This document shows positions 1 through 6,915 of a stretch of DNA of 15,702 nucleotides, one piece after another. The stretch comes from an uncultured Erysipelotrichaceae bacterium (GTDB lineage: Bacteria; Bacillota_I; Bacilli_A; RF39; UBA660). Location of the stretch: positions 1 through 15,702 of the forward strand of contig CACXEZ010000169.1 in assembly GCA_902766815.1 (NCBI GenBank), written 5' to 3'. Under the pieces are notes generated by a model. It was not told where the DNA came from. It saw only the letters and a list, made by a program, of their open reading frames with translations, and searched no databases. A program made the translations under genes and the position numbers. How positions within the stretch are numbered: the first letter of the stretch is position 1; each line of letters begins with the position of its first letter.

Positions 1-1
1 A

Positions 2-1195
2 AGAATGGTAGATTGTGTAGGATATGTCATCAATGCTGCCAAAGGATATGAAGATGAAAATGGTCCAAGAATGGTAATGACTCCATGGTATTCTGATCCT
101 ATTCCATTTGTTGAAGCAGCAGAAATAGGGACTGAAAAAGTAATTAAAGAACATTCTACAATAGGTATTGTTGTAACAACTGATGGATCAATTGGAGAAA
201 TTCCACGTAATGAGTATATTAGTGCTGAAGAAACAGTTGTAAATGAGCTAAAAAGCATTGGTAAACCATTTATAGTAGTACTAAATTCTGTACATCCAAT
301 GTTACCAGAGACAGAAAAACTAGCAGAAACATTAAAACAAAGCTATGGAGTCCCAGTTATCCCCATCAGTGTGGAAAACATGCAAGAAAGAGAGATGTAC
401 GGGATTTTAAAAGAAGCATTATATGAATTTCCAATCGAAGAAGTAAAAGTAAATATGCCAGAATGGATAGCTATTTTAAATCATGACCATTATCTAAAGA
501 AAGAATACATTACAAAAATTAAAGAAAGTGTAACAGAAATAAATAAATTAAAAGATATAGATAATATCACTGCTGGATTTAAAGATAGCGAGTATATAGA
601 AAAGTCATACATTTCAGAAGTGGATACTTCAAAAGGAGAAGTAACAATCCAATTAGATGCTCCTAATGGATTATATAACAAAATCTTAAATGATATTATT
701 GGTACAGATATCAATAGTAAAGCCAAAATGCTATCTATGTTCCAAGAATTAAATGAAGCAAAAACAGCCTATGATCAAATAAAAGGAGCACTAAAAATGG
801 TAAAACAAACAGGATATGGCATTGCTGCACCAACTCTTGCTGATATGAAACTTGAAACTCCAGAAATTATTAAACAAGGTCCAAGATATGGTGTAAAACT
901 TAAAGCAAAAGCACCATCCATCCATATGATAAAAGTAGAAGTAGAATCAACATTCGAGCCAATCATAGGAAGTGAACTTCAAAGTAAAGAATTAATTAAC
1001 TACTTAACCAAAGACACCAACAGTGATAATATTTGGAAAAGCGAAATCTTTGGCAGGAGTCTAGATGTCATAGTTCAAGAAGGAATTCAAGCCAAACTAT
1101 CTATGATGCCAGATAATATTCGCTACAAGCTAGGAAATACTCTAACAAAAGTCATCAACAAAGGATCGAATAATATGATTGCAATTGTATTATAA
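2..1195 (+). CDS. spoIVA: Stage IV sporulation protein A (SpoIVA), 5'-truncated by window edge
   Basis: SpoIVA is the ATPase that polymerises on the outer forespore membrane to form the basement layer of the spore coat. The reading frame is open from base 2, so the ATG at 5 is internal. About 397 residues are present, against roughly 492 in Bacillus subtilis, and the missing ~95 residues include the Walker A P-loop. The visible part opens at the Walker B-like MVDCVGY. It continues with GYEDENGPRM, the TTDGSIGEI segment, GKPFIVVLNSV, the helical middle, KMVKQTGYGIAAPTLADM, APSIHMIKVEVES, and the conserved C-terminal tail FGRSLDVIVQEGIQAKLSMM...IAIVL. All of these match the family by eye. It ends in TAA and runs into a terminator. 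The family is specific to endospore formers, so its presence implies a sporulation lineage. Confidence 0.96.
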   Translation, partial: RMVDCVGYVINAAKGYEDENGPRMVMTPWYSDPIPFVEAAEIGTEKVIKEHSTIGIVVTTDGSIGEIPRNEYISAEETVVNELKSIGKPFIVVLNSVHPMLPETEKLAETLKQSYGVPVIPISVENMQEREMYGILKEALYEFPIEEVKVNMPEWIAILNHDHYLKKEYITKIKESVTEINKLKDIDNITAGFKDSEYIEKSYISEVDTSKGEVTIQLDAPNGLYNKILNDIIGTDINSKAKMLSMFQELNEAKTAYDQIKGALKMVKQTGYGIAAPTLADMKLETPEIIKQGPRYGVKLKAKAPSIHMIKVEVESTFEPIIGSELQSKELINYLTKDTNSDNIWKSEIFGRSLDVIVQEGIQAKLSMMPDNIRYKLGNTLTKVINKGSNNMIAIVL

Positions 1196-1204
1196 AAGAA
1201 TAAT

Positions 1205-1249
1205 AAAAAACTGATGTGAATCCTAATGATGGGTAGACATCAATTTTTT
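1205..1249. terminator. Bidirectional intrinsic terminator between convergent spoIVA and histidine kinase gene
   Basis: TGATGT (1212-1217) pairs with ACATCA (1237-1242). The stem is flanked by six A's (1205-1210) and six T's (1244-1249), so it reads as stem plus U-tract on both strands. The loop is long at 19 nt. The T-run overlaps the stop codon (1248-1250) of the minus-strand kinase gene. Confidence 0.7.
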
Positions 1250-2492
1250 ATTTGTTGGTTTTCCATTGGATAGAAAAGACAGTGTCACCACCGTGAGAAC
1301 TAGCAGAAATAACCCCGTGATGATTAATCACAATTTCTTTCGCAATAGCCAGTCCTAAACCATAATGATTACTATCACGATTCCTAGATGAATCAATCTT
1401 ATAAAAACGTTCAAATATTTTCTCTTCTAGTCCCTTAGGAATGCCCTCTCCACTATTTTTAAATTCTAAATAAACTTCTCTTTTCTTTTTTCTCAAAGAA
1501 ACATAAATCATTCCATTTTTACTACTGTGTTCAATTGCATTATCCATTAAAATAACAAACAATTGTTTCAATTCTTCTACATTCCCCATAATAGTAATAT
1601 CATCATCAATATAATAATCTAACTTCAAGTTTTTTTCATAAACTAAACTCTCAAAAGTTAAAATAGACTTTTCCAATTTTTTTGATAAATTAACTTCAGT
1701 AAAGTTTTGCAATCCCTGTTCTTCTAATCTAGCTAAGTTTAGTAAGTTAGTAATCAAATGATTCATTCGATTAGCTTCTTCCGTAATATTATCAAGCCAT
1801 TTTTTCTCAGATAAATCATTTTCTAGAGCGTCAGCATTTGCCATAATAACAGCAAGAGGAGTTTTCAACTCATGAGAGGCATCTGCAATAAACTGTTTTT
1901 GTTTCTGAAAACTATCAATTACCGGTCTAATAATCCATCTAGTAAGTAAAATAGAAAGAATCACAATAAAAATCTCTACAAAAACAAATAGAACAATACT
2001 AGTTTTAAGTAGACTATATAATCTTCTCTGAACACTCTTATTATCAACAATTACAAGGAAACCGTTTTTAAAAGAATACGAATACTTTCTAGAATATAAA
2101 TTACCAACATATAAACTATCAGAGAAACCTTCTTTCATTACATTTGTAGCATACTTTAAAATATCATCATTATCAGCAATACTTCCTGAATGATTAATCA
2201 CTTCCAAAGAATCATCATCAACATTGACTAAAACAGTATAAACATCCAAATCGACAAATATCTTTTTAGATAAATCATCTTTTTCTTCCTCTGTAAATTC
2301 ACGAATATTTTGATTGTTTATTGGTTTACTTCTATCTTCTGGAGGAGTTGTAACTCTATTTAAAGCGGACATTACTCTTTCTTTTTCATTCATATAATTC
2401 TGATAATTAAACACAATTAATACACCAACGAGAAAAATAGATAGTATCCCAAACAAGACAAAAAATACTTTATTTCTTAATTTTTTCATCAC
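1248..2492 (-). CDS. Membrane sensor histidine kinase (two-component system)
   Basis: This is an orthodox sensor kinase that should phosphorylate the regulator encoded just upstream. Its 414 residues contain TM1 (~10-29), an extracytoplasmic sensor region of about 130 residues (30-160) with no recognised fold, TM2 (~165-186), and a short linker. HisKA follows with the H-box FIADASHELKTP (phospho-acceptor H207), then HATPase with the N-box at 310-321 (MDNAIEHS, N318), G1 NSGEGIP (~347-352), F-box IFERFYK and G2 GLGLAIAK (378-385). The start is GTG at 2492 or, equally well, ATG at 2489. The SD-like GGTGAT lies inside the 3' end of the regulator frame, which overlaps this start by about 20 bp, so the two genes are translationally coupled. 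The kinase looks intact although its partner is interrupted. The stimulus cannot be told from the sequence. Confidence 0.93.
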   Translation of the reverse strand: MMKKLRNKVFFVLFGILSIFLVGVLIVFNYQNYMNEKERVMSALNRVTTPPEDRSKPINNQNIREFTEEEKDDLSKKIFVDLDVYTVLVNVDDDSLEVINHSGSIADNDDILKYATNVMKEGFSDSLYVGNLYSRKYSYSFKNGFLVIVDNKSVQRRLYSLLKTSIVLFVFVEIFIVILSILLTRWIIRPVIDSFQKQKQFIADASHELKTPLAVIMANADALENDLSEKKWLDNITEEANRMNHLITNLLNLARLEEQGLQNFTEVNLSKKLEKSILTFESLVYEKNLKLDYYIDDDITIMGNVEELKQLFVILMDNAIEHSSKNGMIYVSLRKKKREVYLEFKNSGEGIPKGLEEKIFERFYKIDSSRNRDSNHYGLGLAIAKEIVINHHGVISASSHGGDTVFSIQWKTNK

Positions 2493-3168
2493 TAATCACC
2501 AACTTATATCCCATTCCCCTGATTGCTTTAATTTGAACATTAGAGCCAATGACTTTTAATTTCTTACGAACAAAAGAAAGATATGCCTCCAAATTATTAG
2601 ATTCAGCACTACTATCGAATCCTCATACTTTATTATAAATTTGCTCACGATCAATAATCTGCTCATTATTCTGCATAAAATACTCTAATATTAAAAACTC
2701 TTTTCCAATAATATCTATCATTTCTAAAGTAGTAGTACAAGTAATAGTAGATTTTTTAGTATCAAGAATCAAATCTCCATATTCTATTTCAAAATTTTCA
2801 TAATGAATGTTATGATTCTTGAGTTGAACTTGAATTCTAGCAACTAATTCATCCAAATGAAAGGGTTTTGTTAAATAATCATCAGCTCCATATTGAAATC
2901 CCTCTAATTTATCCTCTAATTGACTTTTTGCAGTTAGCATAATAACCTTAGAGTTGATCTTATTTTCCTTTAATTCACGAAGAATTTCTATTCCATTTAT
3001 TTTAGGTAACATAATATCCAAAATAATCAAATCATAAATACCACTTAAAGCATTATATAATCCATCTTCTCCATCATAAGATATATCTATTGCATAATGT
3101 TCCCTCTTTAGCCTATTTGCCACCACCTCAGCTATTCTTTTTTCATCTTCAATCATTAAAATTCTCAA
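2470..3168 (-). pseudogene. OmpR-family response regulator interrupted by an in-frame TGA at a conserved Trp position
   Basis: The receiver domain is complete: acidic pocket E7/D8, phospho-acceptor D51 in LIILDIMLP, T79 and K101 in LTKPFH. The C-terminal winged-helix domain begins at about residue 126 (FEIEYGDLILD...). After ...REQIYNKV (residue 181) comes TGA at 2625-2623. The same frame then stays open for 50 more codons (GFDSSAESNN..., VRKKLKVIGSN, IRGMGYKLV) to TAA at 2472-2470. OmpR proteins normally read VWG or VWGFD here, so TGA replaces the conserved Trp. Stopping at TGA leaves 181 residues without the recognition helix and wing, so DNA binding should be lost; read through, the product is 232 residues. 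I place the start at TTG 3168 (MRILMIEDE) rather than ATG 3183, because GGAGGTG lies between the two at the right distance. It could be a recent nonsense mutation, an assembly error or a read-through codon. Confidence 0.88.
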
Positions 3169-3172
3169 AACT

Positions 3173-3181
3173 AGCACCTCC
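3173..3181 (-). promoter_or_regulatory. Ribosome binding site that fixes a TTG start for the response regulator
   Basis: Read on the minus strand, GGAGGTG sits about 6 nt before TTG (3168-3166), which opens the typical receiver N-terminus MRILMIEDE. The in-frame ATG at 3183-3181 overlaps this SD itself and has no SD of its own, so it is not the likely start. Confidence 0.7.
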
Positions 3182-3350
3182 ATTTAAAGTGATTAATTAT
3201 CTATAGTTTATCATATAACCTCATCTTTTTCCACATGTCGAAAGAAATTTGATAAAATGAAAATAATAACATACAGCTGAAATAAAGACTATAAACAATC
3301 CATCTAGCAAAAATAATTCAAAAAACTAAAAATTAAACTATTTAAACTAA

Positions 3351-3379
3351 TTGACAAGAGGAAGATTCTATAATATAAT
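3351..3379 (+). promoter_or_regulatory. Sigma-A type promoter of the gatCAB-aspS operon
   Basis: TTGACA at 3351-3356 and TATAAT at 3374-3379 are separated by exactly 17 nt. Both hexamers match consensus perfectly. A second overlapping TATAAT (3369-3374) has a spacer of only 12 nt and is unlikely to be used. The start site should be near 3386, just ahead of the T-box stem I. The 3184-3350 stretch upstream holds no gene and only a poor promoter match for the minus-strand two-component operon. Confidence 0.85.
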
Positions 3380-3385
3380 TTAAAT

Positions 3386-3660
3386 CGTTACAAACGAAGA
3401 AGAAGACGAGTAATAGTATCCCTTTTATCAAAGAGAGTTAGAATAGGTGAAAGCTAATATAAAATATACTATGAACAACACTTCGGAGTTGCTTAGGGGA
3501 ACCCTAGTATCTTAAGCCGGGATGCAGTCCGTTATCTACTGAAATGATTTGATAGAATCATAAAGCGACCATATGATAATCATATGATAATTTGGGTGGC
3601 ACCGCGGACTTTTCTACAGTAGTTCGTCCCTTACAAATAGGGATGTACTACTGTTTTTTA
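3386..3660 (+). promoter_or_regulatory. T-box riboswitch leader, asparagine specifier (AAC), upstream of gatCAB-aspS
   Basis: This leader RNA senses uncharged tRNA and switches a terminator off. Stem I has a basal helix CGAAG (3395-3399) with CTTCG (3481-3485), and an upper helix ATAGTAT (3413-3419) with ATACTAT (3466-3472). Between them is the specifier loop, with AGTA (3409-3412) opposite GAACAACA (3473-3480), so the specifier is most likely AAC (3477-3479), Asn. Further on are a TAGGG-GAA-CCCTA hairpin (~3493-3507), the CCGTTATC element and the 14-nt T-box GGGTGGCACCGCGG (3594-3607). The TGGC of the T-box would pair with a tRNA 3' end GCCA, which fits the G discriminator of tRNA-Asn. An Asn-responsive leader suits an operon that makes Asn-tRNA-Asn. 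An open frame starting at 3592 inside this RNA is not coding. Confidence 0.95.
3616..3660 (+). terminator. T-box regulated intrinsic terminator
   Basis: ACAGTAGT (3616-3623) pairs with ACTACTGT (3647-3654), with an inner TCCCT/AGGGA stem (3627-3631 with 3639-3643), followed by a run of T's. It sits directly after the T-box and just before the gatC SD. Formation of the antiterminator with tRNA would prevent it. Confidence 0.92.
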
Positions 3661-3678
3661 TATATTAAAGGAGGAAAA

Positions 3679-3981
3679 ATGAAAGAAAACAAATTTACCA
3701 AAGAAATGGTCCAAGATTACGCTGAAAAATTATTAATTGGACTAACTGAAGAAGAAACAAATATGGTATTAGATGAATTTGCCATTATTGACGAAACAAT
3801 CAATAAAATTAATGAAATAGAAAATATTGAAAAAGTAGAACCAATGACTCATTGTTTAGACAGGTTTATTGAAGAATTAAGAGAAGATATACCAGAAGAA
3901 TCTATTCCAATAGAGGAATTATTACAAAATTGTGACGAAGCAACAGAACGAGAAGTAGAAGTACCAAAGGTGGTGGGTTAA
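3679..3981 (+). CDS. gatC: Asp-tRNA(Asn)/Glu-tRNA(Gln) amidotransferase subunit C
   Basis: GatC is the small subunit that clamps GatA to GatB in the amidotransferase that converts Asp-tRNA-Asn and Glu-tRNA-Gln to the amidated forms. The product is 100 residues, normal for the family (~95-100). It has the N-terminal helix block KEMVQDYAEKLLIGLTEEE, the second helix FAIIDETINKINEIE, the linker IEKVEPMTH, and the C-terminal extension that ends EREVEVPKVVG (usually LxNAPxxxxxxFxVPKVV). I take ATG 3679 as the start because AAAGGAGGA lies 4-5 nt before it; a longer reading from 3592 would translate the riboswitch. Its TAA directly abuts the gatA ATG. Confidence 0.95.
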   Translation: MKENKFTKEMVQDYAEKLLIGLTEEETNMVLDEFAIIDETINKINEIENIEKVEPMTHCLDRFIEELREDIPEESIPIEELLQNCDEATEREVEVPKVVG

Positions 3982-5445
3982 ATGAATTATATGGAGTTAT
4001 CAATTGAAGAAATTCATGAATTGTTACAACAAAAACAAGTAACAAGCAAAGAATTAATACAAGAGTCATTAAAAAAATCACACGAAGTGCAAGAAAAGTA
4101 TAATGCTTTTGTCACCATTTTAGATGATGCAAAAGAAACAGAAGTAACTGATAATTTATTATCAGGCATTCCTTATGGTATTAAAGATAACTATAGTACA
4201 AAAGGAATACTAAGTACAGGCTCTAGTAATACTTTAAAAGATTATGTACCATTTTTTACAGCAACAGCCATAGAAAACTTAACAGCATCAGGAGCTGTAC
4301 CAGTTAACAAAACCGTACTGGATGAATTTGGTATGGGAGGAACCGGAACTACAGGCCACACTGGCATCGTAAAGAATCCATGGGACAAAACAAGAATGTG
4401 TGCTGGTTCTTCTGCCGGCTCAGCTGCTGCCGTAGCTAGTGGAGTATATCCATATGCAACTGGAAGTGATACAGGAGACTCTATCAGAAAACCTGCTGCA
4501 TACTGTGGAATTGTTGGATATAAACCAACTTACGGTATGATTTCCAGGTATGGACTATTTCCTTTTGCAAGTTCTCTAGATCACTGTGGAGTTTTAACTA
4601 GGAATGTTCGTGATGCCGCTATCGTAGTAGATAACATGAAAGGAAAAGACAAAAATGATATGACTACTTGGGACTCATCTAATATAAACTTAAAAGAGTC
4701 ATTAACAGGAGAGGTAAAAGGAAAAAAATTATGTTACATCAAAGAATTATGTGATATTTCTATGTATCCAAATGCCACTGATACTTTAAAAAAACATCTA
4801 GAAAACTTTCATAAAGTATTAGAAAACAGTAAAAAGATAGGTTTAGACATAGAAAGTGTTTCTGTAGACAAAACGCTATTAGATGCTATAGCATCCGTGT
4901 ATGTAGTAATCTCTTGTGCAGAAAGCTCATCTAACATGTCTAACTTGACAGGATTAATCTTTGGCCCACGTGGTGAAGGAGATAACTATATAGAAGTCAT
5001 GAAAGATTATAGAACGAAAGGTTTCTCTCCATTAATTAAAAGAAGATTCGTAATTGGTTCTTACGTTCTACAATCAGAGAATATTGATAGATATTTCCAT
5101 AATGCAGGCAGGGCTAGAAGACTATTAGTAGATACATGGAATAAATTATTTGAAAAATTCGATGCAGTAATCTTACCAGTAGGTAGCGGTCCAGCCAAAC
5201 ACTTAGACGGCTCTATCGACATTCTAGATAAAGATACGACAGCCCTAGAAGAACATCTTCAAGTAGGTAACTTTGGAGGATTCCCATCTATCACGATTCC
5301 CGATGGATTTATTGAAGACTTACCAGTAGGATTAAATATCACAGGCAAATGTTATGATGATGCTAATGTATTAAACATAGCTTATGCAATTGAATCAACT
5401 ATGAATTATAAGAATCAAATCGCAAAGGAGGTCAATCATGGATAA
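3982..5445 (+). CDS. gatA: Asp-tRNA(Asn)/Glu-tRNA(Gln) amidotransferase subunit A
   Basis: GatA is the amidase subunit that releases ammonia from glutamine for the transamidation. Its 487 residues match the usual length. The amidase-signature Ser-cisSer-Lys triad can be placed at K68 (GIPYGIKDN), S143 (AGSSAGSAAA) and S167 (GSDTGDSIRK), with the same spacing as in Staphylococcus GatA. VGYKPTYG, SSLDHCG, the GF...KRRF helix region and PSITIP...DLPVGLNITG follow in the expected order. Two usually invariant stretches differ: GGSSGGS reads AGSSAGS, and DTGGSIRQPA reads DTGDSIRKPA. The start ATG 3982 follows gatC without a gap, with AAGGTGGTGG as SD. The gene overlaps gatB by 8 bp, so the three subunits are translationally coupled. 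Confidence 0.95.
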   Translation: MNYMELSIEEIHELLQQKQVTSKELIQESLKKSHEVQEKYNAFVTILDDAKETEVTDNLLSGIPYGIKDNYSTKGILSTGSSNTLKDYVPFFTATAIENLTASGAVPVNKTVLDEFGMGGTGTTGHTGIVKNPWDKTRMCAGSSAGSAAAVASGVYPYATGSDTGDSIRKPAAYCGIVGYKPTYGMISRYGLFPFASSLDHCGVLTRNVRDAAIVVDNMKGKDKNDMTTWDSSNINLKESLTGEVKGKKLCYIKELCDISMYPNATDTLKKHLENFHKVLENSKKIGLDIESVSVDKTLLDAIASVYVVISCAESSSNMSNLTGLIFGPRGEGDNYIEVMKDYRTKGFSPLIKRRFVIGSYVLQSENIDRYFHNAGRARRLLVDTWNKLFEKFDAVILPVGSGPAKHLDGSIDILDKDTTALEEHLQVGNFGGFPSITIPDGFIEDLPVGLNITGKCYDDANVLNIAYAIESTMNYKNQIAKEVNHG

Positions 5446-6892
5446 ATATAAAGCCTTAATTGGATTAGAAATGCATTGTGAGATCAGCGAAACAAACACC
5501 AAAGTATTCTCTAGTGCTAAAAACTCTTACACAGATATTCCAAATACAAACATAAGACCAGTAGATATGGCCTTTCCTGGCACATTACCTGTAGTCAACA
5601 AAGAAGCAGTAAAAAAAGCCTTAATGGCGAGTATTATCCTAAATTGTAAACAACCAGAATATATTTATTTTGAAAGAAAAAATTATTATTATCCAGATCT
5701 CCCAAAGGGATTTCAAATAACCCAAGAAACGAAACCAGCCCCAGTGGGTATCTATGGAGAATTAACTTATGAATGTGGTGAAGAGCAAAAAACAGTAAGA
5801 GTAAATAACATTCACCTAGAAGAAGATGCAGCATCATCTACTCATCATGAAGATACAACAACAATTAATTATAACCGAGCAGGTGTTCCTCTATTAGAAT
5901 TAGTAACAGAACCAGACTTTCATAGTGCTGAAGAAGCAGTATCCTTTTTAGAAACCATGCGTTCTATCTACCAATACGCCGGTATTTCAGAAGCCGACTC
6001 TAAAAAAGGACAAATTCGATGTGATGTCAACGTATCTATTATGGATAGTAATGCAGATGAAAAAAATCCAGAAAATTGGGGAACCAAAGTAGAAATTAAA
6101 AATGTAAATTCTTTTGGTGGAGTAAGAGATGCCATTAATTATGAAATAAAAAGACAAACAGAATTAAAAGAAACAGGAGAATATGACAAGATGGAACAAC
6201 AAACAAGACGTTGGGATGAGGAATCAGGAACTACTATTTATATGAGAAGTAAAGTAGATGCCATTGATTATAAATATTTTGTAGAACCAAACATTCCAAA
6301 ATTCAAGTTGGCTTCATCTTGGCTAGAAGAAATCAAGACCTCTATTCCTCCATTAGCTCCAGAAAGAAAAGAAAAATATATTAAAGAATATAATCTATCT
6401 GTAAGAGATGCTAAAATTCTAACCAAAGAAAAATCATTAGCAGACTATTTTGAAGAAACAATCTCTTTAGGAGCAAATCCTGGGACAGCTGCTAACTGGT
6501 TAATTAGTATTATTTTAGGACACCTAAACAAAATGGAATTGTCAATTACAGAATTATCAGTAACACCAAAAATGTTAAAAGAACTAATTGATTTAATAGA
6601 CAAAGGAAGCATTTCTATAAAACAAGCCAAAGAAGTATTACCAAAGGCAATTGAAGAGAAAAAAGATCCAGTAAAATTAGTAAGTGAATTAGGACTTAGT
6701 CAAATAACAGATGAAATTGAATTAACAAAGATAATTAACGAAGTAATAGAAGAAAATCCAACTCAATTAGAAGCATATAAGAAAAATCCAAAGTTATTTG
6801 ATTACTTCATAGGTCAAATAATGAAAAAAACAAGAGGAAAAGCTGCTCCAGCATTAACAGCAAAATTATTAAAACAAAAATTAGATAAATAA
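5438..6892 (+). CDS. gatB: Asp-tRNA(Asn)/Glu-tRNA(Gln) amidotransferase subunit B
   Basis: GatB binds the mischarged tRNA, activates the side-chain carboxylate with ATP and receives ammonia from GatA. The 484 residues match the family's ~475-480. The kinase-like cradle domain opens with YKALIGLEMHCE, then AFPGTLPVVNK, the FERKNYYYPDLPKGFQITQ block, NNIHLEEDAASSTH, NRAGVPLLELVTEPDF and EIKNVNSF; these hold the metal and ATP binding residues. Residues ~330-484 form the helical and YqeY-like tail ending KTRGKAAPALTAKLLKQKL, which contacts the tRNA. The SD AAAGGAGGTC sits 6 nt before ATG 5438, inside the gatA end. Nothing looks damaged. Confidence 0.96.
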   Translation: MDKYKALIGLEMHCEISETNTKVFSSAKNSYTDIPNTNIRPVDMAFPGTLPVVNKEAVKKALMASIILNCKQPEYIYFERKNYYYPDLPKGFQITQETKPAPVGIYGELTYECGEEQKTVRVNNIHLEEDAASSTHHEDTTTINYNRAGVPLLELVTEPDFHSAEEAVSFLETMRSIYQYAGISEADSKKGQIRCDVNVSIMDSNADEKNPENWGTKVEIKNVNSFGGVRDAINYEIKRQTELKETGEYDKMEQQTRRWDEESGTTIYMRSKVDAIDYKYFVEPNIPKFKLASSWLEEIKTSIPPLAPERKEKYIKEYNLSVRDAKILTKEKSLADYFEETISLGANPGTAANWLISIILGHLNKMELSITELSVTPKMLKELIDLIDKGSISIKQAKEVLPKAIEEKKDPVKLVSELGLSQITDEIELTKIINEVIEENPTQLEAYKKNPKLFDYFIGQIMKKTRGKAAPALTAKLLKQKLDK

Positions 6893-6915
6893 AACAGAAA
6901 GGAATGATACTAGCT

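Noticed and set aside
3592..3678. Upstream extension of the gatC frame starting inside the leader
   Set aside because: The codons are the T-box motif and terminator hairpin, and a strong SD directly precedes ATG 3679.
5634..5837. Minus-strand open frame inside gatB, and similar ones inside spoIVA, aspS, the helicase and the 879-aa gene
   Set aside because: They are antisense or out-of-frame to strongly conserved proteins, have no SD and show composition-driven Leu/Ile/Phe-rich sequence.
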